Shown here one piece after another: positions 33,301 through 46,204 of a DNA stretch of 64,000 nucleotides; position 1 is the stretch's first letter; each line of letters opens with the position of its first letter. The notes beneath the pieces are model-generated. The model was not told the DNA's origin. It did no database searches and saw only the letters and a list, made by a program, of their open reading frames with translations. The stretch comes from Chelydra serpentina (taxonomy: Eukaryota; Chordata; Testudines; Chelydridae). Where the stretch lies: positions 39,618,001 to 39,682,000 of the forward strand of contig JBAIAC010000001.1 of NCBI GenBank assembly GCA_037349315.1, given 5' to 3'. The position numbers and the translations under genes were made by a program.

Positions 33301-34735
33301 TGATGGAAGATAAAAACTCTAGTAGAAGGAGTGTGGGCTGGCTCTAGTCCTCAGTAGCAGTGAAGTTGAATCATGCAGGTCATCATGAATCAGCATCAGT
33401 ATAGCCATCAGGTTACTCCACAACATCACATGTTCTGTATACGACTAATATTTTACAGAAAAACTATTTCAGAACTATTTTAGAGTCTTAAACTAGCTAA
33501 CACTAGTATCATGAGCCCCAAGCTGAAGCCCAGGAGAAGCAGTATTTAGTCTTGGACAAGTGACAGATTTTAAGTTGCAAGACCTTATGACCCATCAGGG
33601 ATAGAAACAGGAGCTGTATTCGAATAGAAAAGGAGAAGTCCCAGATTTCCATTATAGCCCTGGCCTCTAGCCCTGGTAAATTCTTTAGGTAATGTTTAGA
33701 GTTTTACACTTCTGCTATGTCAATCATAAATACTTCTATCATTTCCCCCCTCTTCAACGGCCTGTGTTCCCCATTCCTAAGGCTCCTTTTTAGCAAAGCA
33801 CAAAGCACTTTAACACCTGCCCCCAATCAGCAACATACTAAAGCATGTGCTTAACTTTAAGCATGTGCTTTAGAGCTTTCCTGAATGGTATCATAAATCA
33901 ACTTGTTCTATAGGCAGTGATCCATGGGGAACATTCCAAAGGAGAAAAATGAAATACATGATCAGCCCACTAATTTATCCTCGGTAGTTGTACCAAATTC
34001 AGGAAGCATGTGCATCACAGCTATGATTAGAATAGCTATGATTGATGAGTTGTTTGACCTAACTGCCATTTCTATTCCAAAGTTTCAGGTTGCCCTATCT
34101 TCAGAGCCGATATCCTTTCCATCATGTTGTGTCAAGAGCTTTTTTCCTTACACCTCTAGGTCATCTGAAAAATTTTCAGTGCCAAATTATTGTAGCATTA
34201 AAACTACCAACCCCATTGCTGAGATTCTAATCAAATATCGGCAAGTAAACAGGAACTCCAAGTGTTCAGAGCTAGTTGCACTGCTTTGTTGTATAGTAAA
34301 GTGCTTTTGATCACATTAATTCAATTTTTATTTCTACAGAGATGGGGAAAAGGCAGAGTGTAAACCCAGAACAGTGATTGTGTCAGAAAGAATAAGTCAG
34401 TAAGAGGGAGAAGTGTTGACTGAGCATGGAAAGGTTTACCTTCAAACTGAACCATGGGGATTTACATTCAGAGCTACCATTCTTCTGCCTGGGATTATTG
34501 TTGTTCTTTTTTTTTTCATTTGATTTATAAAAGTTTAAAAACTTATATATCTACTTAAGTGTATAACACTTCTAGAATCATCTGAGTGCGGTAGTAATTC
34601 ACTGCAAACCAGAATGGCGTCCTTACAGCACCTTTTGCCTTTCAATTCCAGTATGCTCAGGGCTTACTTTTTTCTTGAAGATGCCTTTCCTTTGTGGGAT
34701 CAACACTAGTATCATGAACCCCAAGCTTAAATACC
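30301..34735. other. long AT-rich stretch without recognised gene
   Basis: Only small features are seen: a run of A near 31020, a perfect palindrome at 33032-33065, and an old repeat fragment at about 33830-33895 with AAGCATGTGCTT twice. A 128-codon frame at 33924-34310 on + shows no family features. Confidence 0.45.
33032..33065. repeat. perfect 15-bp palindrome with 4-base loop
   Basis: TTTTGGGGAAAAACG at 33032-33046 is exactly complementary to 33051-33065; the loop is AATA. No gene lies next to it. Confidence 0.9.
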
Positions 34736-35530
34736 TGTGGTTCACAAAGCCTGAGTTTAGCGCCTAGGCTCCCTATATGATGAAAAGTGAAAGATAGGCA
34801 TATCTCAGAATGGGACTCTCAAACACCCACTAGGTGGATCCTCACCTAAGATAGCCAATGGCATATGACAAGAAAAGGGTGTGTGCACTAAGTCCTGCCC
34901 CTCTGTCAGAGATAGGCACCTAAGTCCAGGCTGCAGGGAGGTGCATCTGACTGCTTGGTAGTCTCAGATGCAAACCTGCTGCTGGAATTAGGTGCTTATC
35001 CTGTTTCCACAAGAGTGGGAGCTCCTTCATAACTTTTAGCCCAGGGGTTAGGTTACTCATCTGGGGTGTAGGAGACCCCTGGTTTAGGGCTTTCCACCAG
35101 GATGGGGAGAAGGGATTTAAACTGGCATTTGCTACTTCTCAAATGAGTGCCCTAACCACTGGGATTTGTGATTTTCTAATATGGAGCTCCCTCGGTCTCT
35201 CCTGTCAAAGCCATCCTACTTTGCATGAATAATATTTTAAAAAGTCATTAGAGCAGAGGGGACTGGATACTGGGTCTCCCACTTCACTGCACTAATCCCT
35301 AGGCTACAGAGTCATTCTTATGCTTGCTCTCTCTGGCCCAATGATTTTTTTCAAAATTTACCCACAGTAAAACAGCTTCAATATTGAACCATAGAGAGAG
35401 CACGCACAAGCATGCGGCAGGGCTCAGAGGCAGATGAGTGGAGTTTTGTGAAACCCAGTGCGGCTTCATTCTGGGATTAAGGCACCTGAAGTGGCAGATA
35501 GGCACTTGTCTTTTTATGAATGTATCCTTC
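34736..35530. mobile_element. large foldback element, copy 2
   Basis: This copy lacks the two inserts of copy 1. It keeps 'gttaggttactcatctgggg' (35047), 'gagtgccctaaccactggga' (35145) and 'ctgggtctcccacttc' (35271). The two halves are inverted relatives of each other. Its outer ends are worn ('ttcacaaagcctgag' and 'gtctttttatgaatgtatcc'). Confidence 0.6.
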
Positions 35531-37649
35531 AGGCATTGAAAAATGAAATTAGCTTAAAAATCATAGGATTTTTTAAAATAGTAAATTTTGGATTTTGACA
35601 TAGGAGCTGTTAGGGATCATGTTTTCAAGCTTACCTATGCAACCATGAGAGCTAGAAACTTTTTTTTGTCATTTTAAGTAAAAGAAAGCTGAGATTCACG
35701 TATTCACATGACTCCAGGAGCTCAGGGGTTTTAAGAAAAAATATAAAATATTGCAAGACTTACAATAAAAATCGAGAGAGTTGGCAATACCGTAACAACA
35801 ACTCACCCAGTTCAGTCCAATAACCTTTTCATGCCAACATTATATAGGAAATAGGAGATGATGATAACGAATGTTAAAAAACAACAACTAACCCCTCCCA
35901 CCCCAAACACACAATGTTTTAAATTAATGCCATTTCTGGTGATTTGGTGTCTGCACTTTACACTATAAGTATTCAAAGACTACCTTTATTTGTGCGTTGT
36001 ACAAGAGCCAGACACAATGCTGAAACTAAACAACTAGGCCAAGATTTTCATAAGTGACTAGTGATTTTGGGTGGCCAACTTGAGGCACTGCAAGGGGCCT
36101 ATATAGAAGGGTAACTCACTACCTACATGCCCCCTCATGGCTGGGTATGGCATAGCAAGGTCAGCCACTAGCGAGATGGGCTTTTTCTCTTTTAACTCCT
36201 CTGTCCTGCCTTGACACCTCTTGCAGGTGTAATGAGGTGGGGCCGATTAAGTGCACGGGCTCTCATTTACCCTTTCCCAGCTAGTGTGGGGTCTGTATGC
36301 CACATCACAGCCTGATCTGCAGAAAATACGGTGCACCCTCCTGCTGAGAATCAGTCCCATTTAACATGTTTCAAGTAAGCAACCAAAAAACTGAAGAACA
36401 CCAAATTACTAACCATATCTGAAAATCTTACCCATAATAAACAACAACAATAGAAAACAGGAACAAAATAGGCATTATACAAAACTATATCTGACTGGAA
36501 ATCACTTTTCTAAAGTGATTATTGAATGTCATGTGATAGCGTCTCTGTAGGCAATTCAATTACTGGGTCATAATAAACATGACAATTTACTAAACTCTGG
36601 TAAGCAAAAGTTCTTAGAATGTCACATCATCCAGTACTAAGTTCATATTTCAATTCTCCTCAGTGATCACAGGAGCCTGGAGTGTTAGATTAAAAGAAGG
36701 CAACTGGATACATCAAATTAAAAGGTGTCATACTATAATACAGTGTTTTGCAGAATAAAACAAATTCTTTAGCTTTGATACTTTAAAACTCATATTTCAG
36801 AATTTCAAAATACTGTACACTTCAGTAACTAAGCTTTCCTACAGTGATCAAAGAGGAATATATATATTTATCTTCATACACTGTGTAGCTATCTTTTTCT
36901 GTTTTACAGATGGTGAAATACTCTCTATATGGAGAAAATAAATATAATGAGTGTACAAGCTGATTCAGTAGACCTTTCCATCATCACTTCAGTTACAGAA
37001 TTTTTAACAAAAGAAATAAGACTCCTTCTACCTGCATTAGTACAGGTCTGGCTTCCTCAAATAAAATTTTAGAAGAAAATGTATTCCAACCACAGGGGCA
37101 AGACTCCTCTGAGCACTTTGGTACGCCCAATATTCATGAATGTCTACTTGTAACATTAGTTAATAATAATTGCATTTCTTTGTAATAAGTATTTTTTGAA
37201 TAATAGCATGAGATGCACCTTTAAGACTCATTTGTGTTCTCATATTCTCTTGAGTTAAAGAAACAGAGTGCAGTGTAACCAGAAGGTATTCAATTGTCTC
37301 CTGAAGTTTAGAAATCTTTGGATGCAAAAGCAGGTAGGTTCTGATCCAAAGCCTATTGGAAGTCTGATTTTCCATTGGATCCAGCTCCTAATGTATTTTG
37401 ATTAACCGAAATGGCATTGAATAACATGGAAACAAATGTCATACTCCTCATATCCACCACAACTATAACTCCAAGACAAATTTGTATGATGAGTCGGGTG
37501 GTTATAAGAGGATAGAAACAGTCCCAGTTCTTTGAAAGACACCTACTTATTAATTATTCCAAAAAACCCACAGATAATAATCAAGGCTCTCTGATGACCT
37601 TTCCCAGAGGACATTCTCTTGTCTGGGTCTATGACTGACTAACACATAC
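35531..37649. other. AT-rich DNA without recognised gene
   Basis: An old palindromic-repeat fragment lies at about 36035-36095 ('aagattttcataagtgac'). Nothing else was recognised before the CR1 element. Confidence 0.45.
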
Positions 37650-38132
37650 AGGGGCTAATCAATCAGGGAGGCCGGGGCTTTATAAAGCCGTGCACAAGCG
37701 ACTAGGGCGCTTTGCGAACAGGGGCTGCAAACAGGGGAGTTTGAGAGGGAGTTTGGAAGGGGAGTGCGAAGGGTGCAAGCTATTCTTGCCATTCCTAATT
37801 CTTTTTACCCAAACTAAAAGGAGAGGCAGAGCAACCAGGTGGCTGCAGACGGGGGAGTGAGTATCTGTTGAGGGGACAGTTTGGCACTTTGACCGTGTGC
37901 TAGAGTGTTTGATTTCCTGTTTGAAAAGTGTGATTTGGGAGTGCTTCATTGCAGACTCTTCTAAAAAGACTGTCAGTCAGCTGCGCACCAGCGGAGCAGC
38001 GCATAGCAGAGAAGCAAACAGGTGGAGTTAGCCTGGGAGTTCGCCTGGAGAGAACCTACTGAGGCATCCCCCTTGCAGGTTTCCCTGAGTAGCTTCTGCC
38101 ACAAGTGAGGAAACTCTTCGAAGGAAGGAACT

Positions 38133-39149
38133 ATGGAGGCTGAGCGATCCGCTGTCGTGACCTGCACAGGATGTGCCATGTTTGTCTTTCTTCCACAGGA
38201 TAGAAGCGACTTTGTCTGTACAAAGTGCAAGCTGATCTCCATATTGGAGGAGAAGATTCAAGGTCTGGAGAAACGAGTATCAACCCTGCATTCCATAAAA
38301 GAAAATGAGGAGTTCCTGGATAGACGTCAGGATAGGCTTCAGCGGGCGCAGTGTTGTGAGGATTCAGAGGAGGCTGCGCAGTGGGGACAGAAGACCAGCG
38401 AGGATAATTGGCGGCATGTGACCTCCAGAAGAGGAAAGAGTATGAGACAAGTCCATGTACAAGAAACGCATATTCAGATGAGCAACCGTTTTCATGTTCT
38501 CTCCACAGGCACTAGTGCAGAGAGTGGAGTGAATGATGCATCTGAGGGAACACAGCAGAAGGAGACTCCACTGATTGGAAGGCATGAGATGCACAGTCCT
38601 AATGATGGGGGTTCCACGACCACCACTCCCAAGAGGAGGAGGAGGGTGGTGGTGGTCGGGGACTCTCTCCTCAGGGGGACTGAGTCATCTATCTGCCGCC
38701 CTGACCGGGAAAACCGAGAGGTGTGCTGCTTGCCAGGGGCTAGGATTCGTGATGTGACGGAGAGACTGCCGAGACTCATCAAGCCCTCAGATCGCTACCC
38801 CTTCCTGCTTCTCCACGTGGGCACCAATGATACTGCCAAGAATGACCTTGAGCATATTACTGCAGACTACGTGGCTCTGGGAAGAAGGATAAAGGCGTTT
38901 GAGGCGCAAGTGGTGTTCTCGTCCATTCTCCCTGTGGCAGGAAAAGGCCGGGGTAGAGACCGTCGAATCGTGGAAGTCAACGAATGGCTACGCAGATGGT
39001 GTCGGAGAGAAGGGTTTGGATTCTTTGACCATGGGATGGTGTTCCAAGAAGAAGGAGTGCTAGGCAGAGACGGGCTCCACCTGACGAAGAGAGGGAAGAG
39101 CATCTTTGGAAGCAGGCTGGCCAACCTAGTGAGGAGGGCTTTAAACTAG
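38133..39149 (+). CDS. CR1 ORF1 protein with zinc motif and esterase domain
   Basis: The frame encodes 338 residues. Near the N-terminus CTGCAMF and CTKCK give a CxxC-CxxC zinc motif, followed by a coiled-coil-like segment ([19 protein letters not shown]). The second half is an SGNH/GDSL-type hydrolase as known from CR1 ORF1: [10 protein letters not shown] with S178, a glycine block ([10 protein letters not shown]), [11 protein letters not shown], and DGLHLTKRG with D313 and H316. All catalytic residues are present. ORF1 proteins bind the element RNA and are needed for transposition; the role of the esterase is not well settled. The ATG at 38133 is the first in frame after the leader. No lesion is visible. 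Confidence 0.92.
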   Translation: MEAERSAVVTCTGCAMFVFLPQDRSDFVCTKCKLISILEEKIQGLEKRVSTLHSIKENEEFLDRRQDRLQRAQCCEDSEEAAQWGQKTSEDNWRHVTSRRGKSMRQVHVQETHIQMSNRFHVLSTGTSAESGVNDASEGTQQKETPLIGRHEMHSPNDGGSTTTTPKRRRRVVVVGDSLLRGTESSICRPDRENREVCCLPGARIRDVTERLPRLIKPSDRYPFLLLHVGTNDTAKNDLEHITADYVALGRRIKAFEAQVVFSSILPVAGKGRGRDRRIVEVNEWLRRWCRREGFGFFDHGMVFQEEGVLGRDGLHLTKRGKSIFGSRLANLVRRALN

Positions 39150-39193
39150 GTTCACCGGGGGAAGGAGACCAAAGCCCCGAGGTAAGTGGGGAA

Positions 39194-42043
39194 GTGGGAT
39201 ACCGGGAGGAAGCACAAGTAGGTGAGTGCAAGAGGGGAGGGCTCCTGCCCCATACTGGGACAGCAGGACAATCGGTGAGTTATCTTAAATGCCTATACAC
39301 AAATGCAAGAAGCCTGGGGAACAAGCAGGGAGAACTGGAAGTCCTGGCACAGTCAAGGAATTATGACGTAATTGGAATAACAGAGACTTGGTGGGATAAC
39401 TCACACGATTGGAGTACTGTCATGGATGGATATAAACTGTTCAGGAAGGATAGGCAGGGCAGAAAAGGTGGGGGAGTTGCGTTGTATGTAAGAGAGCAGT
39501 ATGACTGCTCAGAGCTCCAGTATGAAACTGCAGAAAAACCTGAGAGTCTCTGGATTAAATTGAGAAGTGTGAGCAACAAGGGTAATGTCGTGGTGGGAGT
39601 CTGCTACAGACCACCAGACCAGGGGGATGAGGTGGACGAGGCTTTCTTCCAGCAACTAACAGAAGTTACTAGATCACAGGCCCTGGTTCTCATGGGTGAC
39701 TTTAATCACCCCGACATCTGCTGGGAGAGCAATACAGCGGTCCACAGACAATCCAGGAAGTTTTTGGAAAGCGTAGGGGACAATTTCCTGGTGCAAGTGC
39801 TGGAGGAACCAACTAGGGGAAAAGCTCTTCTTGACCTGCTGCTCACAAACAGGGAAGAAATAGTAGAGGAAGCAATAGTGGATGGGAACCTGGGAGGCAG
39901 TGACCATGAGATGGTCGAGTTCAGGATCCTGACACAAGGAAGAAAGGAGAACAGTAGAATACAGAGCCTGGACTTCAGAAAAGCAGACTTTGACTCCCTC
40001 AGGGAACTGATGGGCAAGGTCCCCTGGGAGAATAACATGAGGGGGAAAGGAGTCGAGGAAAGCTGGCTGTATTTTAAAGAAACCTTATTGAGGTTGCAGG
40101 AACAAACCATCCCGATGTGTAGAAAGAAAAGTAAATATGGCAGGCGACCAGCTTGGCTTAACAGTGAAATCCTTGCTCGTCTTAAACACAAAAAAGCAGC
40201 TTACAAGAAGTGGAAGATTGGACAAATGACCAGGGAGGAGTATAAAAATATTGTTCAGGCATGCAGGAGTGAAATTAGGAAGGCCAAATCACACTTGGAG
40301 TTGCAGCTAGCCGGAGATGTTAGGAGTAACAAGAAGGGTTTCTTCAGGTATGTTAGCAACAAGAAGAAAGTCAAGGAACGTGTGGGCCCCTTGCTGAATG
40401 AGGGAGGGAACCTTGTGACAGAGGATGTGGAGAAAGCTAGTGTACTCAATGCTTTTTTTGCCTCTGTCTTCACAGACAAGGGCAGCTCCCAGATGGCTGC
40501 ACTCCGCAGCACGGTATGGGGAGGAGGTGACCAGCCCTCTGTGGAGAAAGAAGTAGTTCGGGACTATTTAGAAAAGCTGGACGAACACAAGTCCATGGGG
40601 CCGGATGCACTGCATCCGAGGGTGCTAAAGGAGTTGGCCGATGTGATTGCAGAGCCATTGGCCATTATCTTTGACAAATCATGGCAATCGGGGGAGGTCC
40701 CGGATGACTGGAAAAAAGCGAATGTAGTGCCCATCTTTAAAAAAGGGAAGAAGGAAGATCCGGGGAACTACAGGCCAGTCAGTCTCACCTCAATCCCTGG
40801 AAAAATCATGGAACAGGTCCTCAAGGAATCAATTTTGAACCACTTAAAGGAGGGGAAAGTGATCAGAAACAGTCAGCATGGATTCACCAAGGGCAAGTCA
40901 TGCCTGACTAACCTAATTGCCTTCTATGATGAGATAACTGGCTCTGTGGATGAGGGGAAAGCAGTGGATGTGCTATTTCTTGACTTTAGCAAAGCTTTTG
41001 ATACAGTCTCGCACAGCGTTCTTGCCAGCAAGTTAAAGAAGTATGGGCTGGATGAATGGACGGTAAGGTGGATAGAAAACTGGCTGGATGGTCGTGCTCA
41101 ACGGGTAGTGATCAATGGCTCCATGTCTAGTTGGCAGCCGGTATCAAGTGGAGTGCCCCAAGGGTCGGTGCTGGGGCCGGTTTTGTTCAATATCTTCATC
41201 AACGACCTGGAGGATGGTGTGGACTGCACCCTTAGCAAGTTTGCAGATGACACTAAACTGGGAGGAGTGGTTGATACGCTGGAGGGTAGGGATAGGATAC
41301 AGAGGGACCTAGACAAATTAGAGGATTGGGCCAAAAGAAATCTGATGAGGTTCAACAAGGACAAGTGCAGAGTCCTGCACTTAGGACGGAAGAATCCCAT
41401 GCACTGCTACAGACTAGGGACCGAATGGCTGGGCAGCAGTTCTGCAGAAAAGGACCTAGGGGTTACAGTGGACGAAAAGCTGAATATGAGTCAACAGTGT
41501 GCCCTTGTTGCCAAGAAGGCTAACGGCATTTTGGGCTGTATAAGTAGGGGCATTTCCAGCAGATCGAGGGACGTGATTATTCCCCTCTATTCGGCACTGG
41601 TGAGGCCTCATTTGGAGTACTGTGTCCAGTTTTGGGCCCCACACTACAAGAAGGATGTGGATAAATTGGAAAGAGTCCAACGGAGGGCAACAAAAATGAT
41701 TAGGGGGCTGGAGCACATGACTTATGAGGAGAGGCTGAGGGAACTGAGATTGTTTAGCCTGCAGAAGAGAAGAGTGAGGGGGGATTTGATAGCTGCTTTC
41801 AACTACCTAAAAGGGGGTTCCAAAGAGGATGGATCTAGACTGTTCTCAGTGGTAGAAGATGACAGAACAAGGAGTAATGGTCTCAAGTTGCAGAGGGGGA
41901 GGTTTAGGTTGGATATTAGGAAAAACTTTTTCACTAGTAGGGTGGTGAAGCACTGGAATGGGTTACCTAGGGAGGTGGTGGAGTCTCCTTCCTTGGAGGT
42001 TTTTAAGGTCAGGCTTGACAAAGCTCTGGCTGGGATGATCTAG
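39194..42043 (+). CDS. CR1 ORF2: APE endonuclease and reverse transcriptase
   Basis: About 949 residues are open without a stop. The N-terminal third is an apurinic-type endonuclease ([43 protein letters not shown]) that nicks the target. The centre is the reverse transcriptase ([44 protein letters not shown], and the catalytic FADDTK at 41240). The C-terminal region with [20 protein letters not shown] and RRATKMIRG is typical of CR1. There is no ATG at the start: the frame is open from 39029, overlaps ORF1 in the -1 frame, and 39194 is a GTG. The true start is therefore uncertain. All key residues are present, so the protein is potentially active. Confidence 0.93.
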   Translation: MGYREEAQVGECKRGGLLPHTGTAGQSVSYLKCLYTNARSLGNKQGELEVLAQSRNYDVIGITETWWDNSHDWSTVMDGYKLFRKDRQGRKGGGVALYVREQYDCSELQYETAEKPESLWIKLRSVSNKGNVVVGVCYRPPDQGDEVDEAFFQQLTEVTRSQALVLMGDFNHPDICWESNTAVHRQSRKFLESVGDNFLVQVLEEPTRGKALLDLLLTNREEIVEEAIVDGNLGGSDHEMVEFRILTQGRKENSRIQSLDFRKADFDSLRELMGKVPWENNMRGKGVEESWLYFKETLLRLQEQTIPMCRKKSKYGRRPAWLNSEILARLKHKKAAYKKWKIGQMTREEYKNIVQACRSEIRKAKSHLELQLAGDVRSNKKGFFRYVSNKKKVKERVGPLLNEGGNLVTEDVEKASVLNAFFASVFTDKGSSQMAALRSTVWGGGDQPSVEKEVVRDYLEKLDEHKSMGPDALHPRVLKELADVIAEPLAIIFDKSWQSGEVPDDWKKANVVPIFKKGKKEDPGNYRPVSLTSIPGKIMEQVLKESILNHLKEGKVIRNSQHGFTKGKSCLTNLIAFYDEITGSVDEGKAVDVLFLDFSKAFDTVSHSVLASKLKKYGLDEWTVRWIENWLDGRAQRVVINGSMSSWQPVSSGVPQGSVLGPVLFNIFINDLEDGVDCTLSKFADDTKLGGVVDTLEGRDRIQRDLDKLEDWAKRNLMRFNKDKCRVLHLGRKNPMHCYRLGTEWLGSSSAEKDLGVTVDEKLNMSQQCALVAKKANGILGCISRGISSRSRDVIIPLYSALVRPHLEYCVQFWAPHYKKDVDKLERVQRRATKMIRGLEHMTYEERLRELRLFSLQKRRVRGDLIAAFNYLKGGSKEDGSRLFSVVEDDRTRSNGLKLQRGRFRLDIRKNFFTSRVVKHWNGLPREVVESPSLEVFKVRLDKALAGMI

Positions 42044-42112
42044 TTGGGGTTGGTCCTGCTTTGAGCAGGGGGTTGGACTAGATGACCTCCTGAGGTCCCT
42101 TCCAACCCTGAG

Positions 42113-42136
42113 ATTCTATGATTCTATGATTCTATG
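42113..42136 (+). repeat. CR1 terminal (ATTCTATG)3
   Basis: Three perfect direct copies of the 8-mer end the CR1 element, the usual CR1 3' terminus. Confidence 0.95.
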
Positions 42137-45100
42137 AAGAAGAGGACCCTATGAATACACTCCACCTTGCATAGAAAAGTCTCTCACACATAACAAAATG
42201 GGGAACTCAGAATTAAATCTAGACCCTACAGAGGGCTAAACCCTCTTAGAGTTTTATTCCTTTGTATGGGTCTGACCCAAAGCCTATTGTAGTCAGTGTG
42301 TGTTTATGTTGACCTCAGTGGGCTTGGGATAAGGCCCTGAACAGTGCACTTGCCAATGCAAAACTGGCTATACAAATAAAATCACTAGATTTCATAAACC
42401 AGAGCAAAACCATAAAAAGAAATAAAGACAGCCACTGCAGGGGGAGGGAGGGAGCTTGGTCTCTTGCAGGATGCAACTTACCTTGGAGATGTCCATAGTA
42501 CCTGGATCTAGCATCCCCTGACTTAAAGTGATTTCCATTATATACAGGGTTTCCACTTTGGTTCAATGGCTCTCAGCACCCCCACTATAAAAACTGTACC
42601 AGTGCCCTTAGAGATGTCACTTCCTAGGAATCAAACTGAACATGGGGTCAGGTGGAGAGTGTAAGCAGACAAGGTGTCAGGAGGAGAGGGCAAGGGACAC
42701 AGCAGGCAGCCTTGGGAGTCAAGATGGGTGTTTAGTTAGTGGAGATCAGCAGCCTCAAGGAGCAGAAGGCACCATGCTTGGGAATTTTTCATGGGAATCA
42801 CCAGTGAAACAGGCTTTAACAGTTGTAAAATAAAGCAATTGTGCATCGTTTTAATATTAAAATGATCAGGGAGTGTTTGGGGGAAAGAAAAAAAAAGAAA
42901 GGGAGCAGAAAAATATGTTTAAAGTCTCTTTATTTTCTCCCACAAAAACATCCAATGTTCAGTTTTGGGAGAAAAGGACACAGCCTGCCCAGCTAACTAC
43001 CTCCACAGAGAGAAACCAAAGGGACGAAATCCCAGTGGAAATCTTTGCTTGAAAATTACGTATTCCCCAGCCTGTCTGCATTCCAGGAATCTGGATCTCT
43101 TTGAATTCAAAAGGCAAAATCATTAGGAAAACCACCTAAATTACTATTTATAATGAAAGGGAAATTTCAAAGAGGCTTTACCACCTCAATAGTATTGGAA
43201 AAAAGCAGGGGGGAGTTTTCAATTTTGTTTCTTTTTTCTTCTTACCAATGTAAATGACATAATATGGAGCACAAACACAAACATAGAAAGGGATCTATGA
43301 AAAAAATTATGGATACTCCTATGGTATCATATGCTCTTGATTCAAGGAGATCTTCTTTCCTACTTCAATCCCACCATGTTCTCCATTAGATGTCTCTGTA
43401 TCAGAAGCAATTAGGCTTGCAGGTTGAAAATCTGTTTATATTAGTCTCAGAATTTAATTGTTCCTCCTAATGACTGAGTAGAAATGGTGGAGTCATTGCT
43501 GTCATGGAAAAAGGATTCTAGGCTTTGCAAACAGAATGCATCAATTAATGAGTATCCTAATAATTCCTGGTTGCACTAATAAATGTTGCCCTTCTTGTAA
43601 CTTTTCATTCTCTTATGACACAGGGCTCCATTCAGGAAAGCAATTAAGCAAATGCTTAAGTCCCATTGATGGGATTTCCCATAGGATTTAAGCATACACT
43701 TAAGTTAAGCATGTACTTCCTGAACAGGGATGTTTTTTCTGAATTGGAGGCCACAAAACAGGTGGATATTTTCTAGAGAGAAAGTGGGAATATTAGGTAT
43801 ATATTTTCAATTCTTTCTAAATCACTCACTCTAGATGAAGTTGCTTCTGCTGAAGGTGGAATTTACTGCTCTTGCATTTTCTGCTTCTGTCTTGTGTCTT
43901 GCCAAGTTAAGGTTAATTAGAGATCAAAATGTTGCTCTATGCTGAATATTTTATATTTTTAATGTTTTCATCTTTTGTTATAAATTAATGTCACAATTAT
44001 GAATTGTTGCATTAAAATATTAAATCAATACATTAAAGCTGTAAATAAAGCAATTAAAGTAATGAAAACATACATTACTATTAAATACAGGAACTAAGCC
44101 TGAAAAAAATCTGTTGCTTAGTTGATCCTGTCAGATATGAGCTATGAGCTATTATAAAACGGATGGCAGTTAGTTTTAAAAACAGAAAGAGAAATTAGAA
44201 AATGGAAGCACTGTCTATCATTCCATGACCCTTACTCTGAGAAAAATGTAAACGGAGTATGAAGGACATAAAGATTCACCTTTGATGTAGGTTTTAATTA
44301 CTCGCTCGTTTTTAATAAAGCATGATAATTAAATTAATCAGGGAAAATGTGCATGTATGTGTGTGGAATCTGTAGTTGAGCTGCTTAATAGTTTCTGTTA
44401 CTGAGCACTAACAGTTATGTACACTTAATTTAACCTGAAATTAGACGATGCAATTGGCATGAGTTAGAGATGCAAATTTGCTTCAGTTTTAATTGGTTTT
44501 TTTTCTGTCTGGATTATTTCTGATTATGATTTAGGCCATTAATGAATTCCAGTGAGGCGGGATTCACTAAGATACAAGGAAAAGGACTAGCCAAAGCCAA
44601 GAGTATTGGCGGGATTTTTAAAAAGCAGCTTTAAAAAAGATCGTTTTTATAAGTTTTCTTCCAAGAGAAACGCACAGTTTTATATATTACATCGTATCTT
44701 TTCTGAAAGAGCTTAAAATCTGACAAGCCAAAGAGCAGATGGCTGGAATTTAGCCCATTACTCCCTAAAGGCTCATTTGTGAGCTCCCTTATATGACTCA
44801 CTAGTCCATATGTAAGAGAGAGCAGGTTCCTCAGAGCTGCCAGTATGGCTCCATGGCAAGTAGATGGAGACGAGGAGTGGGTGGAGCCTTGGCTCCGCAC
44901 TGCCTCTCGTTGTGCTGGCCAGCACAGCTGAGTCGGGGCAAAGGAAGAAGTTAGCTGTGCCATATGTAGCATTAACACAGCTTGCTTCCCCACGGAGCAG
45001 AGGAGAAGCAGTGACCTAACTGTCAGTCTGAGTCACAATTCAGTCCCTGGTCTGCTCCTGGGGCAGCACTGCCCATGCTATATAGTCTCATGATAATTTC

Positions 45101-45479
45101 ATGATAGCAAATAATCTTTGGTTGTGTATAATAGAGGCCAAATTGTGACTTCATTTACACCTGTGCAATCTTGCTGATGCCAATTGAGTTACACAAGTAT
45201 AAACAAGGGCAGCATTAGGCTCCAAGTCTCTAACTCAGAAGTTAGATAGATGACTTCAGGGACCATCTTCCCTTCCCATTGAGAACTGCCTAACTTTCAT
45301 GTCGTCATTTCAGCAGTTGTTCCCAAGGAAAAATAATATTAGCCATATACGTATGTAGCTTAATTGATCTGTTAATACAATACGTTTATTTGTTTGAATA
45401 GAGTCAAATCACAATGCTTATTTGTGTAGACTGCAAGAAGTTGAGGAAGGGATGGTCCATATTTTGTGTACTGTGCAGC
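42137..45479. other. quiet DNA with small old repeats
   Basis: Palindromic-repeat fragments lie at about 42265-42345 ('ctgacccaaagcctattg') and 43625-43735 ('aagcaaatgcttaagtccc'). Another is at about 45135-45220 ('gttacacaagtataaac'). The part at about 44280-44560 is AT-rich with homeodomain- and octamer-like motifs (ATGCAAAT at about 44471) and may be conserved noncoding DNA. No gene was recognised. Confidence 0.45.
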
Positions 45480-46200
45480 ACTAATCACACTTTCTTTATC
45501 CTTCCGTGCCTCAGGTGCTTAGGGTGGACACCAATATCCATCATATATTTTGGTTTTGTGCTGGTCTGTTCAGGCTTCTGAGTGTCATGCTGATGGATCT
45601 ATCCTCTTTTTCTATTGTTGTGTGCTATGTTTTCCCTAGGTCACCCCTCTTTTTCTCTTTCAAGGTGGTGTCCATATTATCACTTGACATGGAAGTGGTA
45701 TCGGTGGCATCCTTAAAGCATGTCCTAAATATGTCCATCTTCTACTTAGCACGTTTGATGCTTTAGGTCAGTTTGCTCTACTTAGAATTTCTGATGTTGC
45801 TAGTAACTCTTTTCAATGGACTCTGAATATTTTGTACAGTCATTTACTTTTGAATGACCTGACCTCCTTATCAATTTCTTTTGTAGATTTCCATGGCTCT
45901 TCTCCATAAAGGCAGACACAGTACCAATCATGCTACTTTTCCAAATCTTTACAAGTTTAAGAAAGCTGTTTGCTGCTTTTGATATTCATCACTTAACCTC
46001 TAGCATTGTGTTACCACCATTGCACACCTCACTCCTTTACATCTTCTAGTGTTTCTCTGTCAGCTCTGATGGTTGCTTTTGGGACATGGATAGTCATATA
46101 TTTTGTCTTCCCCTTGCTGATGAACAAACCAATTTGTTTTGCTGTGCCTGTCAAAGTTGGGTCTTTTCTTTCATTAAGCGATGCATTGAACTAAGAACTC
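45480..46200 (-). pseudogene. decayed LINE ORF2, end of reverse transcriptase to C-terminus
   Basis: On the minus strand the frame around 46150-46040 reads KQIGLFISKGKTKYMTIHV and then RADRETLEDVKE, the stretch that follows the reverse-transcriptase active site in many LINEs. Further on, RRWTYLGHALRMPP (about 45740) is the W-x-x-L-G-H-x-L-R-M motif of the C-terminal region. Several stops and frame changes lie between. The clade could not be fixed. It is old and 5' truncated. Confidence 0.55.
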
Positions 46201-46204
46201 CCAA

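Larger units (their letters stand above)
37650..42136 (+). mobile_element. full-length CR1 LINE
   Basis: The element has a GC-richer 5' leader of about 480 bases, two large open frames (ORF1 38133-39149 and ORF2 to 42043), a short 3' region with GGGTTGGACTAGATGACCTC and three copies of ATTCTATG at 42113-42136. CR1 elements insert by target-primed reverse transcription, are usually truncated at the 5' end and end in such 8-base repeats instead of poly-A. A copy with both frames open is unusual and implies a recent insertion. The 5' boundary is approximate. No target duplication was seen, which is normal for CR1. Confidence 0.93.

Noticed and set aside
33924..34310. A 128-codon frame on the plus strand
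   Set aside because: No motif, no homologous feel, flanked by plain AT-rich DNA; frames of this length occur by chance in 64 kb.
38364..42021. Many minus-strand frames under the CR1 element
   Set aside because: They are antisense shadows of ORF1 and ORF2, which have complete catalytic motifs.
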